A DNA stretch of 64,000 nt from Rhizobiales bacterium PAR1 (GCA_002256205.1 NKIW01000006.1:62001-126000); one strand, 5' to 3'. Shown: positions 16,923 through 25,772, counted from the stretch's first letter. Notes: generated from the sequence alone by a model not told the origin. Program-made: numbers and translations.

Positions 16923-16937
16923 TGGAATGGCATTCCA
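16923..16937. promoter_or_regulatory. IclR-type operator, perfect half-sites
   Basis: TGGAAT-GGC-ATTCCA, a 15-bp perfect inverted repeat of the same layout as the E. coli IclR consensus (TGGAAATNATTTCCA). It lies between the divergent binding-protein and IclR genes. Confidence 0.65.
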
Positions 16938-16953
16938 ATTCTTTTTTCGAAAC

Positions 16954-16968
16954 TGGAATTTGATTCTG
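16954..16968. promoter_or_regulatory. IclR-type operator, second weaker site
   Basis: TGGAAT-TTG-ATTCTG, matching the first site except for two bases in one half. Both sites begin ACTGGAAT and are 31 bp apart, about three helical turns, so two IclR dimers could bind on the same DNA face. Confidence 0.55.
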
Positions 16969-17193
16969 ATTGGGCTTGACCTCCCTGTCAGTTCGGGTGC
17001 ACCTTCGGGGGGAAAAGAGAGGGTCCGACGCAGCCCGGCTGCCTCGGTGATCCATCTGGAGAGACAATTGCAGAGCGCGGTGCTGATCCTTATCAAGACA
17101 GGATTCGGCCACGGCGCCAAAGCATGAGCTGCGGCGTCACTCAGGCAAACTCCGCCCGAACTGACGTCGGATTGATCTATTTCTGCGCAACGG

Positions 17194-18072
17194 ATGACAG
17201 GTATGCCCAATACTCTCGCGAATGATGCGGCGGACGGCGGCACCGGACCGAGCGGCTTGCTGGAGCGTACGCTCGGCGTTCTCGAGCTGCTCTCGACCCA
17301 TGCCCATGGCTTGCAGCTCTTTGAGGTGGCGGAGTATCTGCATATTCCGCGCAGTGCGACGCACCGCGTCCTGACCAGCCTTGTCGAGCATGGTTATGTG
17401 CGGCAGGAGCGCCATCAGGGCGCCTATCAGCTCACCGCAAAGATCGCCTCGCTCGCCTTCACCTTCCTTGCAGGCTCGGGCATCACGGACATGGCCCAGC
17501 CGATCCTCGACCGGCTGGCGCGCGACACCGGCGAACTTGTCCGCCTCGCGATGGTCGACGGCAAGAAGCTGATCTGGGTCGCCAAATCGCAGGGCGCGCA
17601 GTTCGGCCTGCGCTATGATCCGGATATGGGTCAGGAGGCACGCCTTTCCTGCGCCGCCAGCGGCATCGCCTGGCTCTCCTGCCTGCCGGAGGAAGAGGCG
17701 CTTCAGCTGGTCGAAAGGCAGGGTTATGGATCCCGCTCGGAATATGGCCCCAAGGCGCCGCAGACGCCCGCCGCGCTGTTGAAATACCTCCGGGCAGCCA
17801 AAAAGCGGGGTTACGCGCTGGTTGAGCAGACCTATTCGCCGTGGATGAACACCATCGCAGCACCGATCCGCAGCCCCGCGACCGGCGAGATTACCGGTAC
17901 GGTCAATGTGGCGGGTCCGCATGTCCGGCTCACGGAAGCGCGCATGCTCGAATGCGTGCCGCTGCTGCTCGATGCCGCGCGCGAGCTTTCAACCGCGACC
18001 GTGACGTCTCCGGCCTTTGCCCGACGCAAAAGCGGCGGCGGTACCAATTTCTTCATTAACTCGGCAACCTGA
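17194..18072 (+). CDS. IclR family transcriptional regulator
   Basis: 292-aa regulator. The N-terminal winged helix-turn-helix (about residues 20-85) shows the IclR pattern LLERTLGVLELLS, then FEVAEYLHIPRSATHRVLTSLVEHGYV. The C-terminal effector domain (about 100-265) contains LSCAASGIAWLS and MNTIAAPIRSPATGEI. It is divergent from the transport/catabolic operon with two IclR-type operators in between, and 3 bp upstream of a TIM-barrel gene, so it probably controls both directions in response to a pathway compound. Met at 17203 is an alternative start. Confidence 0.9.
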   Translation: MTGMPNTLANDAADGGTGPSGLLERTLGVLELLSTHAHGLQLFEVAEYLHIPRSATHRVLTSLVEHGYVRQERHQGAYQLTAKIASLAFTFLAGSGITDMAQPILDRLARDTGELVRLAMVDGKKLIWVAKSQGAQFGLRYDPDMGQEARLSCAASGIAWLSCLPEEEALQLVERQGYGSRSEYGPKAPQTPAALLKYLRAAKKRGYALVEQTYSPWMNTIAAPIRSPATGEITGTVNVAGPHVRLTEARMLECVPLLLDAARELSTATVTSPAFARRKSGGGTNFFINSAT

Positions 18073-18075
18073 GGC

Positions 18076-18891
18076 ATGGTCGCTCCGCGACAGCCTTTCG
18101 GCGCGCATACGTTTGGATTCGCCTTTGATTGCGACGCCGAAACCGCCTTTATGCGGCTGATCGAGCATGGTTTCACCACCCTCGAACTGATGGCGACGCC
18201 CCCGCATTTCAACCCGTGGTCCTCGCCGCCTGCGGTTCAGGCCCGGTTGCGGCGGAGGGTCGAGGACGCGGGCGGGCGTTTGCTGGCGCTCGATCTGGCG
18301 AGCAGCGACATCAATCTGGCGAGTCCTGCGCCGGAAGTGGTCGATTTTTCGGTTCATAGCTATGATGCGCTCGTGGATCGGGCGGTCGAACTCGGTGCTG
18401 AGGCGATTTGCGTCGGCTCAGGGCGGCGTCACATGCTGCTGCCGGATGTCAATGCGACGCTGATGCCGAGTTTTCAGGCCGCTTTCGAGCGCATCCACGT
18501 GCGGGCGCTCAAATCCGGGCTCAGGGTGCTGATCGAAAATCACCCGCAAGGGCTGCTCGCGAGCGCAGAGGCCATCCGCACTTTTATTGAGGACAACAGC
18601 TATCCCGATACCGGCGTGATCTATGATGTCGCCAATGCCCTGGCGATTGGTGAGGAAGCAACGGACGGGCTGACAACCCTTGGTGACCTGACCGCTATCG
18701 TCCACCTCTCGGATAGCCCGAGGGGGTCGTGGCGGCACGATGCCATCGGCACTGGGGATATTGATTTTGCCACGATCCTCACGCACCTCGGACACTCCGG
18801 TTTTCAGGGGCCTGTTGTGCTGGAAACGCTGGCGCCGGACCCCATGGCGGCACTGATGGAGGGTGCGTGCCGCCTCAAGGCGTTGGTTTAA
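18076..18891 (+). CDS. Sugar phosphate isomerase/epimerase family TIM-barrel protein
   Basis: 271-aa xylose-isomerase-like barrel, only distantly similar to the one at 6277-7104. Candidate metal ligands: Glu in TLELMATP, Glu in VLIENHPQG, Asp in VIYDVANA, His/Asp in VHLSDSP and GTGDIDF, Glu in VVLETLAP. It starts 3 bp after the IclR stop, so the two are co-transcribed. Related folds include 3-dehydroshikimate dehydratases and hydroxypyruvate isomerases. Given the AroE-like gene nearby, a dehydratase or isomerase acting on an oxidised ring is a reasonable but unproven guess. Confidence 0.8.
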   Translation: MVAPRQPFGAHTFGFAFDCDAETAFMRLIEHGFTTLELMATPPHFNPWSSPPAVQARLRRRVEDAGGRLLALDLASSDINLASPAPEVVDFSVHSYDALVDRAVELGAEAICVGSGRRHMLLPDVNATLMPSFQAAFERIHVRALKSGLRVLIENHPQGLLASAEAIRTFIEDNSYPDTGVIYDVANALAIGEEATDGLTTLGDLTAIVHLSDSPRGSWRHDAIGTGDIDFATILTHLGHSGFQGPVVLETLAPDPMAALMEGACRLKALV

Positions 18892-18944
18892 AGCGCCAAG
18901 CACCCGCGCCGTCGGACCAAACCTCATGAACCAAACTCTTGGAG

Positions 18945-18974
18945 CATGGCTCTTGAGGTACATGGCTCTTGAGG
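18945..18974. repeat. Short tandem duplication
   Basis: CATGGCTCTTGAGG occurs twice with a 16-bp period (18945-18958 and 18961-18974), preceded by a partial copy (CTCTTGGAG). It lies in the 191-bp gap between the TIM-barrel gene and the maiA-like gene. Function unknown: replication slippage or a duplicated regulator site. Confidence 0.7.
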
Positions 18975-19082
18975 CGAGATTTTTCAGGCCACGGCCCGAT
19001 CGTCGGTGATGCTCGCGGCGGATCACGCTGGTTGCGTCGCCCCCGTCCCGGATTTATCCCTTGAGATCACAAGAAACCCGCG

Positions 19083-19754
19083 ATGGGAGAAACGCCCGTG
19101 ACAACCAAGCTTCGCCTCTACAGCTATTTCCGTTCATCGACCTCCTATCGCGCGCGCATTGCTCTCCACCTCAAGGGTGTGCCCTTCGAAACCGTGCCGG
19201 TGCATCTCGTCAACAACGGCGGCGAGCACCGCAAGCCCGAATATCAGGCGGTGAACCCGCAGATGCGGCTGCCGTCGCTCGAACTTCTCGAGGGGACATC
19301 GCGGCGGGTGCTGATCCAGTCCCCCGCGATCCTGGAGTGGCTTGAAGAGCGCTACCCCACCCCGCGGCTCTTGCCCGAAAATCCGGAAGATCGCGCCGAT
19401 GTCCGCGCGCTTTGCGCGATTATCGGCTGCGATATCCATCCGGTGAACAATCTCACGACGTTGAAATATCTCAGGGCGCATTTCGGCGCGGATGAAGCGG
19501 CGACCAATGCCTGGTATGCGCATTGGGTCCATGAGGCCTTTGCGGTGATCGAGCAACTCGTCCGGCCCGGCCCTTACGCCTTCGGCGGTCAGCCAGGCAT
19601 GGCGGATATCTACCTCGTGCCGCAGGTCTCGAATGCACGACGCTTCAATGTCGATCTCGCGGCCTACCCGAAGATCGTGGCGATCGATGCGGCCTGCCGC
19701 GCACTCGCGGCCTTCAAGCTCGCAGCACCGGAAAATCAACCCGACGCAAGCTGA
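19083..19754 (+). CDS. maiA: Maleylacetoacetate isomerase / zeta-class glutathione S-transferase
   Basis: 223-aa zeta-class GST. The N-terminal thioredoxin fold has the signature SSTSYRARIALHLKGV (the SSCSWRVRIAL motif with Thr in place of Cys), and VNPQMRLPSLEL and QSPAILEWLEERYP follow. The family isomerises maleylacetoacetate to fumarylacetoacetate with glutathione in tyrosine or homogentisate catabolism, or acts on maleylpyruvate. No homogentisate genes (hmgA, fahA) are in view, so the in vivo substrate is open. A GTG at 19098 has a better ribosome site (GGGAGA) than the ATG used here. Its stop abuts the convergent corC stop. Confidence 0.85.
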   Translation: MGETPVTTKLRLYSYFRSSTSYRARIALHLKGVPFETVPVHLVNNGGEHRKPEYQAVNPQMRLPSLELLEGTSRRVLIQSPAILEWLEERYPTPRLLPENPEDRADVRALCAIIGCDIHPVNNLTTLKYLRAHFGADEAATNAWYAHWVHEAFAVIEQLVRPGPYAFGGQPGMADIYLVPQVSNARRFNVDLAAYPKIVAIDAACRALAAFKLAAPENQPDAS

Positions 19755-20678
19755 TCACGTCTCGTCGACCACGGGTGCCGGCGTGATGCGGACACGTTTG
19801 AGGCGGCGCGCATCGCCGTCGAGAATGGTGAAAGCCATACCGTTCGGCGCAGTAATCGTCTCGCCCTTGCCCGGAACGCGCCCGAGAAGCGCAGTCACAT
19901 AGCCGCCGATGGTGCCGACGTCGTGCTCGTCGCTCTCGGTTTCGAGATCGACGCTCATCAGCCGTGCGACCTCCTCGATGGTGGCGCTGGCATTGATGGC
20001 CAGCACACCATCGCTGAGCAATTCGACCGCGGAATCCTCGACGATATCGTGCTCGTCCTCGATCTCGCCGACGATGATTTCGAGGAGATCCTCCAGCGAG
20101 ACGAGACCGTCGGTCGCGCCATATTCGTCAATCACCAGGGCCATATGGATGCGCTTGGCCTGCATCTCGATCAGCAAGTCGAGCGCAGGCATCGATCCGG
20201 GAGCAAAAAGCACCGGGCGGATGAGGCCGATATCCGCGACCTTGGCATCCAGCGGAATCACATCCAGCCGGGCGAACATGTCGCGGATATGGATCATGCC
20301 CTTGGGGTCATCGAGCGTTTCGCCATACACCGGCACACGCGAATGCGCGGCTGTGGTGAACAGCGCGCGAAGCTCGGAGAACGGTGCATCGTCCGCGATC
20401 CCCACGATGGCACCGCGCGGCACCATCACATCCTGCACGCGAATATCCCGGGCGGTGAGGAGATTGCGCAGGATGCGCTTTTCCTCACGGGTGAAATCGT
20501 CCGTCGCGCTTTCCTCGGATTCCTCAAGCGCATCCTCAAGATCGTCGCGGATCGAAGCCGGAGCCTTCAGCCCCAGCGCGAGCTTGAAGCGCTCGATCCA
20601 GGAGTCGCGGGTATCCCTTGGCGGCTCCTTGCGGGCCTCCGGTGCCGCGGTGCGTTCGGGTAAACTGTCGTCGCTCAT
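19755..20678 (-). CDS. Hemolysin family/CorC-type CBS-domain protein
   Basis: 307-aa cytosolic protein with an acidic/charged N-terminus, two CBS domains (about residues 85-215; the signature DVMVPRGAIVGI opens the first) and the C-terminal CorC_HlyC domain ending near ITAPNGMAFTILDGDARRLKRV. The family is linked to Mg/Co efflux and membrane integrity. Its start overlaps the ybeY stop by ATGA, giving the conserved phoH-ybeY-corC order. Apolipoprotein N-acyltransferase, often next in this operon, is absent. Confidence 0.9.
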   Translation of the reverse strand: MSDDSLPERTAAPEARKEPPRDTRDSWIERFKLALGLKAPASIRDDLEDALEESEESATDDFTREEKRILRNLLTARDIRVQDVMVPRGAIVGIADDAPFSELRALFTTAAHSRVPVYGETLDDPKGMIHIRDMFARLDVIPLDAKVADIGLIRPVLFAPGSMPALDLLIEMQAKRIHMALVIDEYGATDGLVSLEDLLEIIVGEIEDEHDIVEDSAVELLSDGVLAINASATIEEVARLMSVDLETESDEHDVGTIGGYVTALLGRVPGKGETITAPNGMAFTILDGDARRLKRVRITPAPVVDET

Positions 20679-21163
20679 TCTGCGGCATCCCGATGGTCGG
20701 CGTAAGGGTCAGCGATACCGAGCGAAGCAAGCACCTCGGTTTCCAGCGCTTCCATCTCGTCGGCCTCTGCGTCGTCCTCGTGGTCGTAGCCCAGCAGGTG
20801 GAGCACCCCATGCACCACAAGATGGCTGAGATGATGGGCGAGTGGCTTTTCTTCATCCGCCGCCTCGCGGGCACAGGTCTCGTAAGCGAAGGCGATATCC
20901 CCAAGCGCCGGCGAAGGATCGCCCGGCATGTGAGGCGCCGGAAAAGAGAGCACATTCGTCGGCTTGTCGAGCTTGCGGAAATCAGCATTGAGCGTGCGAA
21001 TCGCCGCATCATCCGCCAGCAGCAACGATATATCGCCGGGTTCGTCCGTCGTTGCCAGCGCCGCCATCGCCGCGCGACGGATCACCGCCTCCAGCTCGGG
21101 CACGGTATGCCAACCCTCGGCCTCGACGAGAATCGCAATTTCGGGGGGAGGTGCCTCAGACAT
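20675..21163 (-). CDS. ybeY: Endoribonuclease YbeY, rRNA maturation factor
   Basis: 162-aa zinc-dependent endoribonuclease acting in 16S rRNA 3' processing and ribosome quality control. The metal-binding signature HGVLHLLGYDHEDD holds the three His ligands. The start at 21163 lies inside the last codons of phoH (8-bp overlap), so it is translationally coupled to that gene, and its stop overlaps the corC start. Confidence 0.95.
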   Translation of the reverse strand: MSEAPPPEIAILVEAEGWHTVPELEAVIRRAAMAALATTDEPGDISLLLADDAAIRTLNADFRKLDKPTNVLSFPAPHMPGDPSPALGDIAFAYETCAREAADEEKPLAHHLSHLVVHGVLHLLGYDHEDDAEADEMEALETEVLASLGIADPYADHRDAAE

Positions 21164-22235
21164 TGCCACGCCCCGATCCGGCAAACCCCGATCCTGGATG
21201 AGACGGTCCATTTTCCTCGTAGGCCTGCACGATGCGGCGCACGAGATCGTGCCGCACGACATGCTGATGGCCGAACTTGACGTGACCGATACCCTCGACG
21301 TTCTGCAATAGGTTGATGGCCTCGCCGAAACCGGATTTCTGGCCCGGCGGCAGATCAATCTGCGTTGGATCGCCGGTAATGATCATGCGCGAGCCTTCGC
21401 CGAGGCGGGTCAGGAACATCTTCATCTGCATTGAGGAGGCGTTCTGCGCCTCATCGAGGAGGATCAGCGCATTGGAAAGCGTGCGCCCGCGCATGAAGGC
21501 AAGTGGCGCGACCTCAATCACGTTGGTCTGAAGCGCACGCTCGACGAGGCGGCTCTCCATGAAATCATAAAGCGCATCGTAGATCGGGCGTAGGTAGGGA
21601 TCGACCTTGTCGCGCATGTCGCCGGGCAGGAAGCCGATCTTCTCGCCCGCCTCGACCGCCGGACGCGAAAGAATGAGCCGCTCGACATGGCCGGCTTCGA
21701 GCAGCTGCACCGCATGGCCGACGGCGAGCCAGGTCTTGCCGGTGCCAGCAGGACCTTCCGCGAAAACGAGTTCGTGGCGCGCAAGGACGCGGAGATAGGA
21801 ATCCTGCGCGGCGTTGCGGGCCTTCACCGGGCCTTTCTTGCGCGTCGAAACCTGCCCGAAGCCGGCGTAATTCTCCTTTACCGGCGTCTCGGGCGCGGCG
21901 CGTTCCGAGAACAGAGCACGCTGGAGCGCGGTTTCCTCGATGGCGCCGTCGACATCGCCGGGTCCGACGACCTTACCGCGCTTGACGGTGGCATAAAGGC
22001 TATCGAGAACCCTGCGGGCGTGATCAACCTGCTCGCGCGCGCCACGCAGCACGATCTGGTTGCCGTTGACATGGGCCACCACATTCAGCCTTCGCTCAAG
22101 GTGCGCGATATTCTGGTCGTAATTTCCGACAACAAGACTCGCAATGCGGTTGTCATCAAGCATGATGGCCTCCTCGACCCCTTCGAGGGAAGCCTGCACG
22201 GAGGCGGCGAGACGTGACGGCTCGCTAAGGCGCAT
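21156..22235 (-). CDS. phoH: PhoH family protein (YbeZ-like ATPase)
   Basis: 359-aa PhoH ATPase, probably an RNA-associated NTPase working with YbeY. Walker A GPAGTGKTWLAVG and Walker B ILLDEAQNASSMQM are clear, as is the family motif FLPGDMRDKVDPYLRPIYDAL. The N-terminal part has a KH-like segment. The ATG at 22235 is used, but a TTG at 22241 overlapping the miaB stop as TTGA and nearer to a GGGAGG site could be the real start. Confidence 0.93.
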   Translation of the reverse strand: MRLSEPSRLAASVQASLEGVEEAIMLDDNRIASLVVGNYDQNIAHLERRLNVVAHVNGNQIVLRGAREQVDHARRVLDSLYATVKRGKVVGPGDVDGAIEETALQRALFSERAAPETPVKENYAGFGQVSTRKKGPVKARNAAQDSYLRVLARHELVFAEGPAGTGKTWLAVGHAVQLLEAGHVERLILSRPAVEAGEKIGFLPGDMRDKVDPYLRPIYDALYDFMESRLVERALQTNVIEVAPLAFMRGRTLSNALILLDEAQNASSMQMKMFLTRLGEGSRMIITGDPTQIDLPPGQKSGFGEAINLLQNVEGIGHVKFGHQHVVRHDLVRRIVQAYEENGPSHPGSGFAGSGRGNV

Positions 22236-22237
22236 GG

Positions 22238-23689
22238 TCAAGCGGCTTTCCCTCCCAAATCAGCCGGGCGGCTGCCGACCAGCTTGCCGTGCAGCGAGTT
22301 CGATTTCAATTCCGTGATCTCGACATCGACAATGTGCCCGACAAATGTTGCAGCCGTATCCGGCGTCTCGAAATCGATGTGGACAGCCTGCAAATAAGGA
22401 GATTTTCCTGCAACCTGCCCGGCATGACGACCCGGCTTCTCGAACAACACCGGCAGGGTACGGCCCAAGGTCGCGGCGTTGAATGCGGTCTGCTGGTCGA
22501 GAATCAGCGCCTGAAGCGCGAGAAGCCGCTCGGTTTTGATCGATTCGGGTACGGAATCATCGCCCTCGGCCGCCTTGGTGCCGGGGCGCGGCGAATACTT
22601 GAACGAATAGGCCGCAGCGTAGCCGATTTCGCGGACAAGCCGCATCGTATCCTCGAAATCCGCATCGGATTCGCCCGGAAAGCCGACGATGAAATCCGAG
22701 GTCAGCGCAATATCCGGCCTCGCGGTGCGAACATCATCGAGAATGCGGCGATAAAAATCGCGCGTGTGCTTGCGGTTCATCGCCTTGAGCACCCGGTCCG
22801 AGCCGGATTGCACCGGCAGATGCAGATAAGGCATCACCTTGGGGTTATCGCGATGCGCGGCGATCAGCGCGGTGTTCATATCGCGCGGATGGCTCGTAGC
22901 GTAGCGCAGACGGGCGAGGCCGTCGATCTCCGACAGCGCGTCGAACAGGCGGGCCAGATCCGCCGCGCCGCCTTTACCGTCATCCCCGTGATAGGCGTTC
23001 ACATTCTGCCCAAGCAGCATGATCTCGCGCACGCCCGCATCGACCAGTGCGCGCGCCTCGTCGAGAATCGCCGCGACAGGGCGAGAGGTTTCCGCACCGC
23101 GCGTGAAAGGGACAACGCAGAACGAGCAGAACTTGTCGCAGCCTTCCTGCACCGTGAGGAACGCCGAAGGACCGCGCGCCAGCAGGCGCTTGCGGCCGGG
23201 CAGCGGCAGAAAGGCGAACTTATCTTCCTCAGGGAATTCGGTGTCGACAGCGCGAGCGCGCCCCGCTTGGGCCTTTTCGATCAGGCCGGGCAGGTGGTGA
23301 TAGCTCTGCGGGCCAACAACAATATCGACACTGCCCTGCCGGCGGATAATCTCCTCGCCTTCCGCCTGCGCGACGCAGCCAGCCACCGCGATCAGCGTCG
23401 ATTTGCCCTCGGCCGCGCGCGCATTTTTGGTGACGCGCAGACGCCCCAGTTCGGAATAGACCTTTTCGGAGGCCTTTTCGCGGATATGACAGGTGTTGAG
23501 GATGACGAGATCAGCATCTTCCGGCGAGTCAGCCGTAAGATAACCCTCACCACCGAGAATATCGGCCATCCGCTCGGCATCATGCACGTTCATCTGGCAG
23601 CCAAACGACTTGATATGCACGCGTCTGGGCGCGGAAGCGCCCTCGCCGGGCGCGTTGGTTTTTTGCTGTGTGATCGAGGTTTCGGTCAT
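22238..23689 (-). CDS. miaB: tRNA-2-methylthio-N6-dimethylallyladenosine synthase
   Basis: 483-aa radical-SAM methylthiotransferase acting on A37 of tRNAs reading UNN codons. The N-terminal UPF0004 domain has its three cluster cysteines (SFGCQMN, NTCHIRE, AGCVAQ). The radical SAM CxxxCxxC reads GCDKFCSFC. The C-terminal TRAM domain is near [10 protein letters not shown]. The ATG at 23689 is preceded by CAGGGA; an upstream in-frame start would add 22 residues with no family resemblance. Confidence 0.95.
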   Translation of the reverse strand: MTETSITQQKTNAPGEGASAPRRVHIKSFGCQMNVHDAERMADILGGEGYLTADSPEDADLVILNTCHIREKASEKVYSELGRLRVTKNARAAEGKSTLIAVAGCVAQAEGEEIIRRQGSVDIVVGPQSYHHLPGLIEKAQAGRARAVDTEFPEEDKFAFLPLPGRKRLLARGPSAFLTVQEGCDKFCSFCVVPFTRGAETSRPVAAILDEARALVDAGVREIMLLGQNVNAYHGDDGKGGAADLARLFDALSEIDGLARLRYATSHPRDMNTALIAAHRDNPKVMPYLHLPVQSGSDRVLKAMNRKHTRDFYRRILDDVRTARPDIALTSDFIVGFPGESDADFEDTMRLVREIGYAAAYSFKYSPRPGTKAAEGDDSVPESIKTERLLALQALILDQQTAFNAATLGRTLPVLFEKPGRHAGQVAGKSPYLQAVHIDFETPDTAATFVGHIVDVEITELKSNSLHGKLVGSRPADLGGKAA

Positions 23690-23761
23690 TCCCTGTTCTT
23701 TAACGGCCCCGGCGCGGTTCGCAAAGAGGCACGTGCGCTCCGGTGATCTTTCCAACGAATT

Positions 23762-24598
23762 TCATGCCAATTTGGCAGTATTTTCCGGTTGCGGTCCGGA
23801 CCGCCCGGTCAAGGTCGCGGCGTGACTGGCGCGAATCTCTGTCTCGATCTGCCGCGTCAGCGCCTTGCGGTCCGTTTGCGAGGTCACGACATGGGCCGGG
23901 AGAAACGCCACCTGACAATCGACATTGGGCAACGTGAGGAAATCCGAAAGATGCGGCAAGAGATCCATGTCGCCATACCAGCCGAGATGGGGATGGTTCA
24001 CCCGGCCAGTCGGCAGGCCGCCAATCCGCGGATAGGCGATATTCAGCGGCTGGAGATATGATGTCGTACCGGAGACGCCCGTCGCGGCTTGTGCAGCGCC
24101 GATCAGCGCCGAGCGGAAGGGGAGCACGCGCGTACCATCACTCGTCGTGCCTTCGGCAAAGAGGACGAGAGCATCACCCTCGTTCAGGCGCGAGGCGATC
24201 TTCTTGTTGACCTCGCCGGTCTTGCCGCGACGTTGGCGCTCGACGAAAATCGAGCGCTGCAGCCGCGCCAGCGTTCCGAACAGTGGCCATTCCCCAACCT
24301 CGCTCTTGGCGATGAAAGACACTGGAAGCAACGAGGAAATCACCAGAATATCGAGCCATGAGAGATGGTTCGAAACGATCAACACCGGTCTGCCAGGTTC
24401 GAGCGCGCCCACACGCGTGACCTTCACGCCCATCACGAACAGCACATAGCGATGGAAATAGACCGGCATCCAGCGGGATAGCGGCGGCGCCAGTTTGAGC
24501 GCCAGCCATTGCGCCGGCAGCCCGATGAGAAACGCCGGAACGAGCGCCGCAATCTTGGTGGCGATGCTGATCTTGCGTGAAAGGCCCTGTGCGATCAC
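23762..24598 (-). CDS. plsC: 1-acyl-sn-glycerol-3-phosphate acyltransferase (PlsC family)
   Basis: 278-aa membrane-associated acyltransferase making phosphatidic acid from lysophosphatidic acid. The HX4D motif is NHLSWLD and the glycerophosphate-binding motif is FAEGTTSDGTR. An N-terminal hydrophobic segment (ALVPAFLIGLPAQWLAL) anchors it. The GTG start at 24598 is chosen because it overlaps the fur stop as GTGA; a longer frame from 24649 would lie entirely within fur. Confidence 0.88.
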   Translation of the reverse strand: MIAQGLSRKISIATKIAALVPAFLIGLPAQWLALKLAPPLSRWMPVYFHRYVLFVMGVKVTRVGALEPGRPVLIVSNHLSWLDILVISSLLPVSFIAKSEVGEWPLFGTLARLQRSIFVERQRRGKTGEVNKKIASRLNEGDALVLFAEGTTSDGTRVLPFRSALIGAAQAATGVSGTTSYLQPLNIAYPRIGGLPTGRVNHPHLGWYGDMDLLPHLSDFLTLPNVDCQVAFLPAHVVTSQTDRKALTRQIETEIRASHAATLTGRSGPQPENTAKLA

Positions 24599-25050
24599 GG
24601 CGCGCGCTTCGGTTTGGCGGGACGCACCGTCTCTTCCAGCGGCAGGCAAAAGAGCTGGAGGCGATGACCTGTGATGCGATAGCCGAGTTCAGCGGCAATC
24701 TTCGCCTGTAACACCTCGATTTCAGGCGAATGAAACTCGATGACCCTGCCGGACCGGAGATCGATCAGGTGATCATGGTGCTCATGGTCCGCAGTCTCAT
24801 AGCGCGCGCGGCCGTCTGTGAACTCGTGCCGTTCAACGATACCTGCTTCCGATAACAGACGTACGGTGCGGTATACGGTAGAAAGCGCGATCTTGGGATC
24901 GATGGCGATGGCCCGGCGATGGAGCTCCTCGACATCGGGATGATCCGCCGCTTCTTCGAGAATCCGGGTGATGATCTTGCGCTGACCGGTGAGGCGCAGG
25001 CCCTGCGCCCGGACGCGGTCCGCGATGGTGGTCAAGCCCTGCGCCGTCAT
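24595..25050 (-). CDS. fur: Fur family metal-responsive regulator (Fur/Mur)
   Basis: 151-aa Fur-family repressor. The winged helix-turn-helix is about residues 15-85 (PDVEELHRRA, ALSTVYRTVRLL). The metal-site cluster HEHHDHLID follows in the hinge/dimerisation domain. No CxxC zinc motif is present near the C-terminus. In Hyphomicrobiales the Fur orthologue at this conserved rimI-fur-plsC-miaB position usually senses manganese (Mur), iron being handled by Irr/RirA; this is by analogy. ATG at 25050 is used, immediately after a GTG. Confidence 0.9.
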   Translation of the reverse strand: MTAQGLTTIADRVRAQGLRLTGQRKIITRILEEAADHPDVEELHRRAIAIDPKIALSTVYRTVRLLSEAGIVERHEFTDGRARYETADHEHHDHLIDLRSGRVIEFHSPEIEVLQAKIAAELGYRITGHRLQLFCLPLEETVRPAKPKRAP

Positions 25051-25227
25051 CACCCCGTCCCTTCAGAACGTCGAAGTTCGAGCACGTTTTGACGCCATCA
25101 AACCCGAGCCCGGTTTTCTTGCTTTATCGCATTTTCACCAATCAACCAGCGTGCCGTTGATCTGAAAATGCTCTGTGTGCCGGAATATCAAGGCTGGGCA
25201 GCGAAGGAAAGCCAAACCGTCCGGGCG

Positions 25228-25770
25228 TCACCAGGCGCGCGGGGTGGGGTCGAGATGGGCGATATCCCAGCGCATTGTCAGCGCATCGCGGCGGGCGTCG
25301 CCGGGGCCTTTCGAGGCCGGATAGTATCCCTTGCGGCGACCGATTTCCTGCATCCCGAGTCCGCGATAAAGCGCCAGAGCCGGCGCGTTATCCGCCGCAA
25401 CCTCGAGAAACAGACTTTCCGCGCCCGCGCGGCGTACCCGTTCGGCATGCCGTTTGAGCAAACTCGTGGAATAGCCGCGTCCGCGCACCTCAGGATCGAG
25501 TGCGATGCTCAGCAGCTCAGCCTCATCAAGAACCACGCGGCTGATCGCGAACCCGGTGACGATTTCACCAAAAACCGCCTGCGAGACGAGAACATCCGCA
25601 ACATCGCCTTCAAGCACCATGCGCTCGATCTCGCTGCGATCCCAGCCGACAGCAAAGCCTTCGGCGTGAATCGCGGCCATCCGGGAGGAATCGACCATGG
25701 AAGCCGAGCGAATGGTGGTTCCGCTCGCTCCCATGCGCATCCAGGGCATCACCCAGAACCAGAGCGACAT
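25228..25770 (-). CDS. rimI: Ribosomal protein S18 alanine N-acetyltransferase (RimI-like GNAT)
   Basis: 180-aa GNAT acetyltransferase. The acetyl-CoA loop is LDPEVRGRGYSTSLLKRHAERV (read as R-G-R-G-Y), followed by LEVAADNAPALALYRGLGMQEIGRRKGYY, the RimI-type C-terminal signature. It lies 2 bp downstream of tsaB, a common pairing. The ATG at 25770 is the first after the tsaB stop. Confidence 0.88.
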   Translation of the reverse strand: MSLWFWVMPWMRMGASGTTIRSASMVDSSRMAAIHAEGFAVGWDRSEIERMVLEGDVADVLVSQAVFGEIVTGFAISRVVLDEAELLSIALDPEVRGRGYSTSLLKRHAERVRRAGAESLFLEVAADNAPALALYRGLGMQEIGRRKGYYPASKGPGDARRDALTMRWDIAHLDPTPRAW

Positions 25771-25772
25771 CG

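Larger units (their letters stand above)
16808..17193. other. Regulatory spacer between the catabolic operon and iclR-type gene
   Basis: 386 bp between divergent genes. It holds two IclR-type operators (16923-16968). I see no convincing complete sigma70 promoter in either direction. An 88-codon open frame on the plus strand (16861-17127) has no recognisable features and is not called. Confidence 0.6.

Noticed and set aside
16861-17127. 88-codon open frame in the spacer upstream of the IclR gene
   Set aside because: No ribosome site or family resemblance, and it covers both candidate operators.
22289-23746. 485-codon open frame opposite miaB
   Set aside because: miaB has all its cluster cysteines in the other strand; the antisense frame has no motifs.
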